From Peptoniphilaceae bacterium (GTDB lineage: Bacteria > Bacillota > Clostridia > Tissierellales > Peptoniphilaceae), in assembly GCA_902363535.1 (NCBI GenBank), contig CABJAE010000009.1, positions 42,010 to 106,009 of the forward strand: 64,000 nt of DNA. The letters are read 5' to 3'. The notes below the pieces were generated by a model. That model worked only from the letters and a program-made list of their open reading frames with translations. It ran no database searches and had not been told where the DNA came from. Positions 30,059 through 39,100 of the stretch are shown here, piece by piece (position 1 is the stretch's first letter; the number at the start of each line of letters is the position of its first letter). The position numbers and the translations under genes are program-made.

Positions 30059-30784
30059 TTACGACTGCTTTTTTGCTTTTCTCTCTGCGATTTCTTCCGG
30101 AGACGCCATGTCCGAGTTAATGTAGGTCATGGACAGCATGAGGAAGATAAAGGTTTGCAACACGCCGCTGAATACGTCGAAATAGCCGTGTAGGGGCCAC
30201 GCGACGAGGGGAATGATGAATTTTGAGATCAAACCTAATCCCTGATAGACCAGACTCATGATTAACATGCCGCTTAATATGTTGCCGAACAAACGGAAAC
30301 TGAGAGAGACGGGATTGGCCAGCTCTCCTAAAATATTAATGGGCGTTAAGATGGCGATGGGCTCGGCGTATTGCTTTAAGTAGCCTCCGATCCCCTTGGT
30401 CTTGACGGAGAAGAAGTGGATCATGGCAAAGGTAATTAAAGCGAGTGCCAGGGTGACATTGTAGTCGCTTGTCGGCGGTACAAAGCCCAAAAGCCCGGAC
30501 AGATTGGCGCATACTAAAAACGCGCCCAAGGAGAGCATGTAGGGCGCAAACCCCATGTTGTGCTCGCCCATGGTCTGCACGGTCAGATTGTTGATCGCCT
30601 CGACAGCGATCTCGACGATGTGCAGAAGTCCCGTGGGCTTTTCCTTGAAATCGGCTTTTTTGATTTTCGAGTGAATATACAAGCTGAGAATCCCGAGCAC
30701 GATCACGATGACGAAGGTCGTGAACAGGGATTCGTGGAGCCATATGGTCTTATCACCTGCGTGAAAGACGATGCCTCGTTTCAA
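30059..30784 (-). CDS. atpB: ATP synthase a subunit
   Basis: The 241-residue Fo stator membrane protein with five to six helices. The essential arginine is in NPVSLSFRLFGNILSG, and a second conserved segment FDVFSGVLQTFIFLMLSMTYI follows. It overlaps the AtpI-like gene by four bases. Confidence 0.95.
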   Translation of the reverse strand: MKRGIVFHAGDKTIWLHESLFTTFVIVIVLGILSLYIHSKIKKADFKEKPTGLLHIVEIAVEAINNLTVQTMGEHNMGFAPYMLSLGAFLVCANLSGLLGFVPPTSDYNVTLALALITFAMIHFFSVKTKGIGGYLKQYAEPIAILTPINILGELANPVSLSFRLFGNILSGMLIMSLVYQGLGLISKFIIPLVAWPLHGYFDVFSGVLQTFIFLMLSMTYINSDMASPEEIAERKAKKQS

Positions 30785-31167
30785 AAGCCCCCTCCTTTCT
30801 TACTGCGAAGATAGTCGAACATGTTTCTAAAGAGTATCACGTACTTGACGGATAATAGACCGAAAAACGTCCCCACAAGGCTCAAATACTCCGCCTTGGC
30901 CGCCACCACCAAGACGGTAGCGTAGAGGGCGAAGCGAAACAGGTAGTGCATACCCGCGTAGCGCGACGCCTGCGCCTCGGATTTGTCCACGGCGCGGAGC
31001 AAGGTAAAGTACATGAGCTTAAACATGGCCATGGCAATCAGCGAGCCGAAGATCCAGCCCAAAACAGCGGGCTTCGGGTCTTTTAAGGCCATAAGAAGCA
31101 CCCCCGAGACCACGAGCGTAAGCCCTGCGGTGAGGGCGATGTATTCGTTGGTGAAACGATCTTTCAT
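30781..31167 (-). CDS. atpI: AtpI-like ATP synthase subunit I
   Basis: A 128-residue protein with four membrane segments directly before atpB, where AtpI (c-ring assembly/ion supply factor) is found. Sequence conservation in this family is low, so the name rests on topology and position. The start at 31167 forms an ATGA overlap with the stop of the upstream AtpZ-like gene; the longer frame is an antisense-like extension. Confidence 0.82.
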   Translation of the reverse strand: MKDRFTNEYIALTAGLTLVVSGVLLMALKDPKPAVLGWIFGSLIAMAMFKLMYFTLLRAVDKSEAQASRYAGMHYLFRFALYATVLVVAAKAEYLSLVGTFFGLLSVKYVILFRNMFDYLRSKKGGGF

Positions 31168-31364
31168 AGCTTCTTGCCCAAGCGAAGGATGTTCATGACG
31201 CCGGCGGCGATGCCCAGAAGGGTGAGAAGCAGAAGAAACAATCCGCTTCCGCCCGTTTTTTTGTCTAACCACGCACCGAGCAGCATGCACCCCAATATGG
31301 GCAGAAGGACATTCAGTCCCACCTGCGTAATTAAGGCCAAGCCGGTGTAAGGCGACTTTTTCAC
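31164..31364 (-). CDS. atpZ: AtpZ-like small membrane protein
   Basis: A 66-residue protein with two hydrophobic hairpin segments and the family-type GLALITQVGLNVLLPI and LGAWLDKKTG motifs. AtpZ works with AtpI in ion supply to the a/c interface. I place the start at the GTG at 31364, eight bases after GGGAGG; longer readings lack a ribosome site. First gene of the atp operon. Confidence 0.82.
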   Translation of the reverse strand: MKKSPYTGLALITQVGLNVLLPILGCMLLGAWLDKKTGGSGLFLLLLTLLGIAAGVMNILRLGKKL

Positions 31365-31395
31365 GGACACCACCTCCCTTTTCTGTCTATTCCCT

Positions 31396-31424
31396 ATTTT
31401 ATCGGATCCCCATGTTCTATTCAA
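31396..31424 (-). promoter_or_regulatory. Promoter of the atp operon
   Basis: Minus-strand TTGAAT (31419-31424) and TAAAAT (31396-31401) have exactly 17 bases between them, 31 bases before the first start codon. Confidence 0.72.
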
Positions 31425-31458
31425 TCTATTTACCCCGTTTGCGGGAATTTTTAAACGA

Positions 31459-32697
31459 TTATCGAAAGACCGGATGGGGCAAAGTGATCACATCTTGGGT
31501 ATGAATGGGCATTTTCGTATCGTTCAGGAGCCCTAAAAAAGTTATTGCCTCTTCCCCGTAGCGCCGACGAATTGTATAAATGGCCCGGTCCAAATCCTCT
31601 TCTTTTTTCTTTTTTTCGTAATCTGAGAAAAAATCCGTCTGCACCGCCGCCTTGCTCGGCACGAGATTCGTGGCCCGAAGGGTCACGGCGCGAATGAGGC
31701 GAGCGGGATCCACCTTCTCCGTGTAAAGATCGAAGGCGCTGTCTCGAAGCAAAAAAGAAGAGGCGCCGTCGGTGGGGAGCATGCGCCGAAAGGTCATGCT
31801 TCTTAAATCTTTATCCCGCAAATGGATCTCGATGCCCCGGGCCATGAGCTCCCCTTCCCTGAGCCTGCGCGCCACGTTCAGAGCGAGAATCTGAAAGATC
31901 CGCCGCACCTCCACGGGGCTCTTTAAATCTTCCCGAAGGGTAATGCCGTTGCCCACGCTCTTTACGGGCAGAAGGTCGTCTCGGTCCCGCACCGGATCTT
32001 CCTCCATGCCCCGGGCCTTTTTCCAAAGCTTCTCGCCGTTGATCCCGAGGCGGCTTTTCAAAAGGGCGACATCCGCCTGAGCCAAATCCCCCAAGGTGTG
32101 GATCCCCACGGCCCGCAGCTTCTCCTTCGTCTTGCTGCCGATGCCGATCATGGCGTCGGTGGGAAGGGGATAGACCTTCCTCGCCACGTCTTCCTCGGCG
32201 ATGACCGTCACGGCATCGGGCTTTTTCATGTCGCTTCCCAGCTTCGCGAAAGTCTTTGTAAAGCTCACGCCTACGGAAACCGTAATGCCCAGTTCTTTTT
32301 TCATGCGCCGGCGAATGGCGTGGGCGATGGCCTCGCCTGTGCCGAAGAGATGCACGCTCCCCGTCACATCCAGCCAACACTCGTCCAGGCCGAAGGGCTC
32401 CACCTGATTGGTGTAGTCGTAGTAAATGGCCCGGGCCCTTCTGGAAAAATCCAAATACACCTCGTAGTGGGGCGCCACCACGACGAGGTTCGGGCATTTG
32501 TTTTTCGCCTGCCACAAAGCCTCGCCGGTTTTGATGCCCATGGCCTTGGCCTCCATGGACTTGGCCAGGACGATGCCGTGGCGATCTTCCACGGAGCCCC
32601 CCACGACCAGGGCCTTGCCCCGGAGGTCCGGGTTTCTCTGAATTTCAATGGAGGCATAGCAATTGTTCATATCCGAATGTAAAATAACCCGTTTCAT
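31459..32697 (-). CDS. dinB: DNA polymerase IV-type Y-family polymerase
   Basis: The 412-residue translesion polymerase has the catalytic carboxylates D9 (LHSDMNNCYASIE) and D105-E106 (PFGLDECWLD), the SVGVSFTKTFAKLGSD palm motif and a C-terminal little-finger domain with polymerase-type IHLRDKDLRSMTFRR. It begins MKRVILHSDM at 32697, preceded by AAGGAT; a longer open frame runs through the intergenic operator region and is not credible. It is divergent from an HTH repressor and ImmA peptidase, suggesting damage-induced control independent of LexA. Confidence 0.93.
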   Translation of the reverse strand: MKRVILHSDMNNCYASIEIQRNPDLRGKALVVGGSVEDRHGIVLAKSMEAKAMGIKTGEALWQAKNKCPNLVVVAPHYEVYLDFSRRARAIYYDYTNQVEPFGLDECWLDVTGSVHLFGTGEAIAHAIRRRMKKELGITVSVGVSFTKTFAKLGSDMKKPDAVTVIAEEDVARKVYPLPTDAMIGIGSKTKEKLRAVGIHTLGDLAQADVALLKSRLGINGEKLWKKARGMEEDPVRDRDDLLPVKSVGNGITLREDLKSPVEVRRIFQILALNVARRLREGELMARGIEIHLRDKDLRSMTFRRMLPTDGASSFLLRDSAFDLYTEKVDPARLIRAVTLRATNLVPSKAAVQTDFFSDYEKKKKEEDLDRAIYTIRRRYGEEAITFLGLLNDTKMPIHTQDVITLPHPVFR

Positions 32698-32720
32698 GGC
32701 GATCCTTTCTTGACAAAAGG

Positions 32721-32735
32721 CGCAATTCATTTTAT
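32721..32735. promoter_or_regulatory. Operator-like box A
   Basis: CGCAATTCATTTTAT: the left half matches the palindrome of box D exactly while the right half is degenerate. It lies 24 bases upstream of the dinB start codon. Confidence 0.5.
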
Positions 32736-32741
32736 GATTTA

Positions 32742-32756
32742 CGCAATTCGATTTCC
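32742..32756. promoter_or_regulatory. Operator-like box B
   Basis: CGCAATTCGATTTCC resembles the consensus CGCAATTnnATTGCG. It begins 21 bases (two helical turns) after box A. Confidence 0.6.
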
Positions 32757-32773
32757 TATTTGTCTCCATAATA

Positions 32774-32788
32774 CGAAATTCGATTGCA
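32774..32788. promoter_or_regulatory. Operator-like box C
   Basis: CGAAATTCGATTGCA matches both halves with one change each. It begins 32 bases (three turns) after box B. Confidence 0.6.
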
Positions 32789-32815
32789 TATTTCAAGGTT
32801 GTTTTTCCATATACA

Positions 32816-32830
32816 CGCAATTTAATTGCG
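32816..32830. promoter_or_regulatory. Operator-like box D, perfect palindrome
   Basis: CGCAATT-T-AATTGCG is a perfect 7-bp inverted repeat, 42 bases (four turns) after box C and 22 bases before the HTH gene start. It is the likely high-affinity site of the HTH protein. Confidence 0.7.
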
Positions 32831-32852
32831 CACAAACCATTCGAGGTGACCC

Positions 32853-33266
32853 ATGACATTCGGAAAAAAAATAAAAACCCTGCGCAAGGAGCGAGGCATG
32901 ACACAAAAAGATTTGGCCGAGGCTCTAGGCCTTTCTTTGCGCACCATATCCAATTACGAAACCGGCGGCCTGCGCCCCCGCCACGACGCCACCTACGACG
33001 CCCTGGCCGCCCTCTTCCACGTGCCCAAAACCTATTTCTTTACGGAAGAAGACGCCTTTATCTCTGCGGCCGAGGCCCGCTGGGGAAAAAGCGGCGCCGA
33101 CGACGCCCGTGAATTGGTGGACGGGGTCATCGGGCTCTTTGCCGGCGGCCGCTTGGACGAAGAGGACAAGCAGGCGGTGTTTGAGGCCATACAGGAAGCC
33201 TATTTCCGCGCGAAGCTGGAGAACGAATCGAAGAAGGCGGGCGACCCTTATGAACAAGACGAGTAA
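32853..33266 (+). CDS. XRE-family HTH repressor
   Basis: The 137-residue protein begins with a Cro/CI-type helix-turn-helix (residues 2-60; MTQKDLAEALGLSLRTISNYETG is the core region) and continues with an acidic helical tail. GAGGTG precedes the start. It is followed, with 17 bases of overlap, by an ImmA/IrrE-type metallopeptidase, the arrangement of ImmR-ImmA of ICEBs1 and DdrO-IrrE of Deinococcus, where the peptidase cleaves the repressor after DNA damage. Four palindromic boxes between this gene and dinB are its probable sites. Confidence 0.88.
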   Translation: MTFGKKIKTLRKERGMTQKDLAEALGLSLRTISNYETGGLRPRHDATYDALAALFHVPKTYFFTEEDAFISAAEARWGKSGADDARELVDGVIGLFAGGRLDEEDKQAVFEAIQEAYFRAKLENESKKAGDPYEQDE

Positions 33267-33804
33267 TCGCTACCGCCACCTTTACGACGATGCCAATCGC
33301 CTGCGGGCCCGCTACGGCGCAGATCCCAAGGCGGTGCTGGAGGCCCTGGGCGTAGGCCTCGTGGCCATGGCCACCTCCACAAAGCTCCTCGGGATGTACA
33401 AAACGGTGTTGAACAAGCCCTTCGTCTTTTACAACGACCGCATGCCGACGCCGATTCAGCGCATGGTCCTGGCCCACGAGCTGGGCCACCACCTCTACCA
33501 CAGAAACCACGCCGAGGCCGATGCCCTCATCGAATACACCCTCTTCCACTTAACCGACGCCATGGAGCTTGAGGCCAATATCTTCTCCGCCCACTTCCTC
33601 CTGGAAGACGAGGCCGTTTACGCCATGGCGCGGGCGGGCTACTCCTACATGGACATGGCCCGAGCCTTTTCCGTGGACGTGAACCTCATGATCTTTAAGC
33701 TCAACGAAATGCAGCGCATGGGCTACGATCTGCCGCCCCTGGATCCGGCAGACAATCAGTTTTACAGAAAAATCGACGGACGCAAGCTTCCCGACGATTT
33801 GTAA
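33250..33804 (+). CDS. ImmA/IrrE-family metallopeptidase
   Basis: This 184-residue zinc peptidase has the gluzincin motif LAHELGHHLYH (HELGH at residues 76-80) and a second-ligand helix MELEANIFSAHFLL about 30 residues later. The family inactivates a partner HTH repressor by cleavage. The start at 33250 (MNKTSNRYRHLY) lies inside the end of the repressor gene; the 47 codons upstream in this frame are a shadow of the repressor. Translational coupling with the repressor is likely. Confidence 0.9.
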   Translation: MNKTSNRYRHLYDDANRLRARYGADPKAVLEALGVGLVAMATSTKLLGMYKTVLNKPFVFYNDRMPTPIQRMVLAHELGHHLYHRNHAEADALIEYTLFHLTDAMELEANIFSAHFLLEDEAVYAMARAGYSYMDMARAFSVDVNLMIFKLNEMQRMGYDLPPLDPADNQFYRKIDGRKLPDDL

Positions 33805-33868
33805 CGGGATTAACACCCACAGAAAATCCCTTTTCCAGTACAATGGAAGAAAGAAAGAGGTGTTTCCT

Positions 33869-35974
33869 TTGAACGTATTTAAAAGGCAATTTGTATTTTT
33901 ATGGGTCTTGGCCCTCGTGCTTCTCGTGCCCAAAGGCGCCGAGGCCGTCTCCCTAAAAGAAAACGGCCGCACCACCGTCTCCCCCGGCGTCGTGCGCCGC
34001 GAGCTTTCCGCAAAAATCGGCGGAAGAAACCACATCGTCGATGTGATCCAAGTGGATCTGAACAATCCCGGGGCGGATCTTCAGGTCATGGCCGGGGCGG
34101 GCAACTACACCCGCAAAGACACGGTGAGCCACATGGCCGATCGCACCGACGCCTACGCCGGCATTAACGGCGACTTCTTCAATATGTCCAAGCAAGGCGC
34201 CCCCTTCGGCCCCTCTGTCGTGGACGGCAAGCTTCAGTCTTCGCCCCTGGAATCCGTGGGCCTTTTCGCCTTCGGCATCGACAGCGGGAAAAACGCCTAC
34301 ATCGAAAGCTTCACCTTCAACGGCCGCGCCACCGCCCAAGACGGCGCCCACTACAAGATCAGCGGCCTGAACAAAACCGACTACATCATTAACCACACCC
34401 AAGTCCCTTCCCACAAAGACAGCATCCAATTGTACAACGACTTTTGGACCGCCCCCTCCCGCGGGCTCAAAGGGAGCGGCGAAGTGTTGGTCGACGGCAA
34501 TTTCGTCGTGGAGCGGATTTCTTTAGATAAGCCCATTCCCATGGTCACCCCCAAGGGCAAATACATTTTGCAGGTCAACGGACGGGCCAAAGACTTTATT
34601 CGAAACCACGTGAAGCCCGGGCAAAAACTGCGCCTGGATTACCGCGTGAGCCCGGACAGAAACTGGCGCTTTTTAATCGGCGGCCACGCCCTCTTAGTCA
34701 ACGGCGGCCGGCCCCAGCCCTACATTATGGACGCGGCTTCCATCGACGGCTACCGGGCCCGAAGCGCCGCGGCCATTTCAAAAGACCGCAAAACCGTCTA
34801 CCTCGTGGCCACGGAAGGCCGCACAAAAAAAAGCCGCGGCATGAAGCTGGACGAGTGGGCAGCCACCGTGGCCGCTCTCGGCGTAGAAAAAGCCATTAAC
34901 TTAGACGGGGGCGGCTCCACCACCTTGGTGGCCCGAGGCCACGGGGATTTTAAAAACACGAAAATCACCCGCCCCGAAAGAAACGGCGCCGAGCGGCGCA
35001 TCGTCAACGGCATCGGCGTCATGAACAAGGCGCCGAAAACCGCCCTCGCAGCCGGCGAAATCGCAGGCCCCCGCCACGTGGTCTTAGGCGAAGTGGCCAC
35101 CTACAAGCTGAACAAGGCTTGGGACAGCAACTACCACCCCATTAAAGTCGAAAACGTGGGTTACAGCTTAACGGACAGCACCTTCGGCGAAGGCGCCTGG
35201 ATCTACAGCCGCTTCCTCTCGCCGAAGATGGGCAAGACCAACATCGTCCTGACCACTACAGGCGGCGTCAAGATCACCCTGCCCGTGGACATTCAAAGCC
35301 CCGCCGCATTAAAAAGCTTCACCCTCGTCGCCAAAGACAGCGGCAACACCATTACCCTGGCCCCGAAAGGCGTCACCAAAGCCGGCAGAAGCATCGCCAT
35401 CGACCCGGCTCAAATCACCTGGACCGTGGAAAAAGGTGCGGCAAAAACGGACACAAGCAGCTGGAAAGCCCCCGGCGCCGGCGTAAAAGAGCCCGCCGCC
35501 ATCTTCCGCCAAGAAAAGGTGGACGGCGCCTACGTGGCCTACAAGGCAAGCTTCGGCCCCAACACGGCGAGCTATGTGAAGGAATCGCCGGGCTATGCAA
35601 AAGTGCGCATGACCGTGGGCAAGAAAAACTTTACCTTCGCCGGCGAAAACCGCACCATGGACACGACGCCGGTGATCAAAAACAACCGCACCCTCGTGCC
35701 CCTGCGCTTCTTAATGGAATCCTACGGCGCCGAAGTCACCTGGGACAATGAGGCCCGCACGGCCATGGTAAACTACAAGGGCCACACCATTGCCCTTCCC
35801 GCGAACAAAAACGAAGCCACAATCGACGGCAACACCGTCTCCCTGGATGTGGGCGCCACGATCCAAAACAACCGCACCATGGTTCCCCTGCGCTTTATCG
35901 TGGAAAACATGGGCATGGAAGTGTACTACGAAAATTCCGATCGCTCCATCTCCATCTTCCAAAAAATCAATTAA
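33869..35974 (+). CDS. Secreted phosphodiester glycosidase (NAGPA domain) with stalk domains
   Basis: The 701-residue protein begins with a signal peptide (basic tip, hydrophobic stretch, GAEA cleavage region near residue 26). Residues about 55-385 form a phosphodiester glycosidase/NAGPA domain with YAGINGDFFNM, INLDGGGSTTLVARG and NGIGVMN motifs; relatives cut phosphodiester-linked sugars in surface polymers. A linking region (about 395-575) has beta-sandwich character. Two copper-amine-oxidase-N-like stalk repeats end the protein (IKNNRTLVPLRFLMESYGAEV and IQNNRTMVPLRFIVENMGMEV). The start is a TTG at 33869, six bases after GAGGTG; a GTG nine bases earlier overlaps that site. Substrate unknown. 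Confidence 0.85.
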   Translation: MNVFKRQFVFLWVLALVLLVPKGAEAVSLKENGRTTVSPGVVRRELSAKIGGRNHIVDVIQVDLNNPGADLQVMAGAGNYTRKDTVSHMADRTDAYAGINGDFFNMSKQGAPFGPSVVDGKLQSSPLESVGLFAFGIDSGKNAYIESFTFNGRATAQDGAHYKISGLNKTDYIINHTQVPSHKDSIQLYNDFWTAPSRGLKGSGEVLVDGNFVVERISLDKPIPMVTPKGKYILQVNGRAKDFIRNHVKPGQKLRLDYRVSPDRNWRFLIGGHALLVNGGRPQPYIMDAASIDGYRARSAAAISKDRKTVYLVATEGRTKKSRGMKLDEWAATVAALGVEKAINLDGGGSTTLVARGHGDFKNTKITRPERNGAERRIVNGIGVMNKAPKTALAAGEIAGPRHVVLGEVATYKLNKAWDSNYHPIKVENVGYSLTDSTFGEGAWIYSRFLSPKMGKTNIVLTTTGGVKITLPVDIQSPAALKSFTLVAKDSGNTITLAPKGVTKAGRSIAIDPAQITWTVEKGAAKTDTSSWKAPGAGVKEPAAIFRQEKVDGAYVAYKASFGPNTASYVKESPGYAKVRMTVGKKNFTFAGENRTMDTTPVIKNNRTLVPLRFLMESYGAEVTWDNEARTAMVNYKGHTIALPANKNEATIDGNTVSLDVGATIQNNRTMVPLRFIVENMGMEVYYENSDRSISIFQKIN

Positions 35975-36008
35975 AAGAAGCACCCCGATCAGGTGCTTCA
36001 AACTGCAA

Positions 36009-36038
36009 ACAAGCCTCGACCATCGGGGCTTGTTTTTT
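36009..36038 (+). terminator. Terminator of the glycosidase gene
   Basis: ACAAGCCTCGA pairs with TCGGGGCTTGT (one T-G) around CCA and is followed by six T. A second hairpin, GAAGCACC/GGTGCTTC, sits just upstream at 35978-36000. Confidence 0.88.
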
Positions 36039-36088
36039 ATTTTCACAGACGAAACAACGTCATTGCCACGGAAAACATCCCCCAACGC

Positions 36089-36124
36089 AAAAACACCGCC
36101 ACAAAACCATGGCGGTGTTTTTCT
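36089..36124 (-). terminator. Terminator of the giant surface protein gene
   Basis: AAAACACCGCC and GGCGGTGTTTT form a 10-11 bp stem with A and T runs on both sides, so it works in both directions. Confidence 0.9.
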
Positions 36125-36139
36125 GTTCGATTTATTGAA

Positions 36140-39100
36140 TTAGTCTCTTTTTCTTCTCTTTAAGCGTTCCAAACCGACGAGGAGGCCCGATGCAAGGGCG
36201 GCCAGTCCCGTGGGAGCGGCGATGCCGGCATCGAAGGTTTGCGGCGCTTTTGCGTCGTCCTTCGCCACTTCAGCGGCAGCTTGATCAGCTTTCGTCCGGT
36301 CGACCGTATCGTCGGCGTCCGTCCTCCTGCTCGGCGCCGAACTTTCCGATTCAGTCGGCGTGTTCGGATTCGGGCTTGCCGGATTACTCGAGGTGCTCGG
36401 ATTCGGGTTTGCCGAACTCTTCGGCGTACTCGAATTCGGGTTTACCGGACTCTCCGGCGTACTCGGATTCGGGGTTATCGGACTCTTCGGCGTGCTCGGA
36501 TTCGGGTTTACCGAATTGTTCGGCTCACTCGGATTCGAGTTTGCCGGACTATTCGGCGTACTTGGATTCGGGTTCACCGGATTGTTCGGCGTACTTGGAT
36601 TCGGGTTCACCGGATTGTTCGGCGTACTTGGATTCGGGTTCACCGGACTCTCCGGCGTGCTCGGATTCGGATTTACCGGATTATTCGGCGTGCTCGGCCC
36701 TTCCGGAACCGGACACATCTTTTCTGTCGGTTTTGTGCCGACTCTGATAATCTTTTTAACGGCTTCTTTCGTGGTCTTGTCCGACCTTGATTTTTCAACG
36801 CTATTTTCAATTACAAGAGTCGTTTCTTTTTCACCGACTACCCCTTCTTGGGTAACCTTGTGGGTTCCTGCGTCCATTGTAGGATCTTCGATGATCTCAA
36901 CTTCGTAAGGAATTTCAGATTTAACTTTCACTTCCCCTGTCGTCTTGGAGCCATATTCATATTCAGCATTGGTCGGCTCCGTTCGTACGACCTTGGATTC
37001 AAGCTTGCCTGTCTCCTTGTTGAAAGTGGTGGTGATAGTAACCTTGCCCGGAGTACCCTCAGAAATTTTATTGATTGTACCGGCTTCAAGGTTTGGATTG
37101 TGTTTATAGGTTGAGTCTTGCGGAATAGCCTCTTCCTTAACAACCGGTTTGATGCCGACACGAACGACTCTGTCTTCTTTCGGCGTCAGCACTTTTCCTT
37201 CAGAATTGACTTCTATATTGCCATCAATCGAGGTGATGGTCGTGGTCACTCTTTCCTTACCATCTTTTCCTTCATTGTCTACGACTCGATTACCCGCTTC
37301 AAGGTTTTCGTCGTAGATGACTTTTGTTTCGTAGGGAATGGCTTTATCGACAACTTTTTCGTTAGTTCCTGTAAGTGCTTTAGTACCTACACGAACGATG
37401 TGCTTCGTCGGATTTACAGTTACCTCTTCACCGATCTTAGTCGCTTCACCGACCGCTTCACCGTTTCTAATATCTTGCTTGTAGCTCGTGGTCTTGGATC
37501 CGGCCACGCCTTTTTGATCTACGACCGTTTCACCTTTGGATAGAGTCGGGTCTTCGATCACTTCCACTTCAAAGGGAAGAGGGCATGTCTTCTTGTACTC
37601 GTAGGTCCCTGTGAAGTCCTTGGTGCCGACGATGACTTTTTGCTTCGCCTTGGTCACAACTTCTTCGGTGCTTTGTTCCACCTTGCCGGTTTCCGGATTG
37701 TATTTGTCGACGACTTTGGTTTCTACCTTGCCCGGGGTCAGTTCGCCGGTTTCGACGACGCCTTTGTCCTTGGTATCGTCGTAAACGTATTCGATATCAA
37801 CTTCAACATTCTTTGTATAGTTGTTTTCAGGCGTTTCAACCTTGGTGCCGACTTCGACGATGTGTTTTTTCGCTTCGACCTTGTTCGATTCCGTATTCGT
37901 CATTTCGCCGGTGGCTTCGCCGTTTTTAATGGCTTGTTTGTACTCTACATCATAGGAGCCTTTAACGCCCTTTTGGATTTCATTGCTCGTACCGGCGGGA
38001 AGTTCACTGTTATATCTGACTTCCACTTCAAAGGGGATTTCGAAGGTTTCTTTGTGACTTACTTCACCTGTAAAGTCTGCGGAGCCCACTTCGATGATGG
38101 CGTCCACCGCTTTATCTTCGGTTACTTTCTTCTCGTCTTGAACAACAGAATTTATAATGGTCCACTCCGTGGTTCTGGAGCCGAGTTTGCCCTTTTGTTC
38201 CACGCCGTCGACAGTCTTGTATCTCCACTCGCCCTTCTTAAGGTCCAGATTGACTTCGACCTTGGTTTCAAAGGGAAGCACTTCCGTGTGGGAGTGGGTT
38301 CCGTCAGTCATGGTACCGACTTTGATGATTTGTTTTACGGCTTCTTTATTTACTTCCGTAACCGGGTCGCCACTGCTTTCAACTGCTCCATTAACTATCT
38401 TATGCTTCGTTGTCGTAGTTTTCAGACCGTTTTCTCCGGCTTGCGTAATTTCTTTTTCACCGGCCTTAAGGGTATTGTCAAAGACAATTTCTGTTTCATA
38501 AGGAATAATGACCTTATTGACTTGATCAAATTCTCCATTATAGGCCCTTGTGCCTGCCACAACTTTTCTCTTTCCTTTTTCAACAACTGTTTCTTGAGTG
38601 GTTTCAATTTCACCGGTTTCGGGATTGTATTTGTTTACGGTTTTGGTCGTTACCTTGCCGGGGATCAGATCGCCGACTTCGATGACGCCGATGTCTTTGT
38701 TCGGATCAAATACCCACTCAACATCTACGCCAACTGTACTTTCAACTGATTTCTCATTTTCAACGGGCTTCGTCCCGATTTCAATAATGTGTTCCGTCGG
38801 TTCGACATATTTGTCCGTCAGTTCTTTTTCGGTGAAATTGGTGCCGTCTTTTAATTGACCGTTTACGATCTCGCCGCTGTATTCATAGGTTCTGGAACCG
38901 GCCTTACCTTCTTGCTTCGCATTGGTTTTGCCTACATCCAGGTTCGGATTTTGAACGACTTTTACGGTGTAGGGTACGTCTTTCGTCACGGTGTTGGTCA
39001 CCGTTCCCGTATAGTCTTTTTGTCCTACCTTGATGACGGCATTGATGGGCTCGGTTTTTTCAAGTACATAGTCTCCGACGATCTTGGAATTTACAATGGT

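Noticed and set aside
36190..36908. Long plus-strand open frames over the surface-protein gene (Phe/Gly- or Arg-rich)
   Set aside because: They mirror the 33-bp coding repeat on the other strand; composition is low-complexity and no ribosome sites are present.
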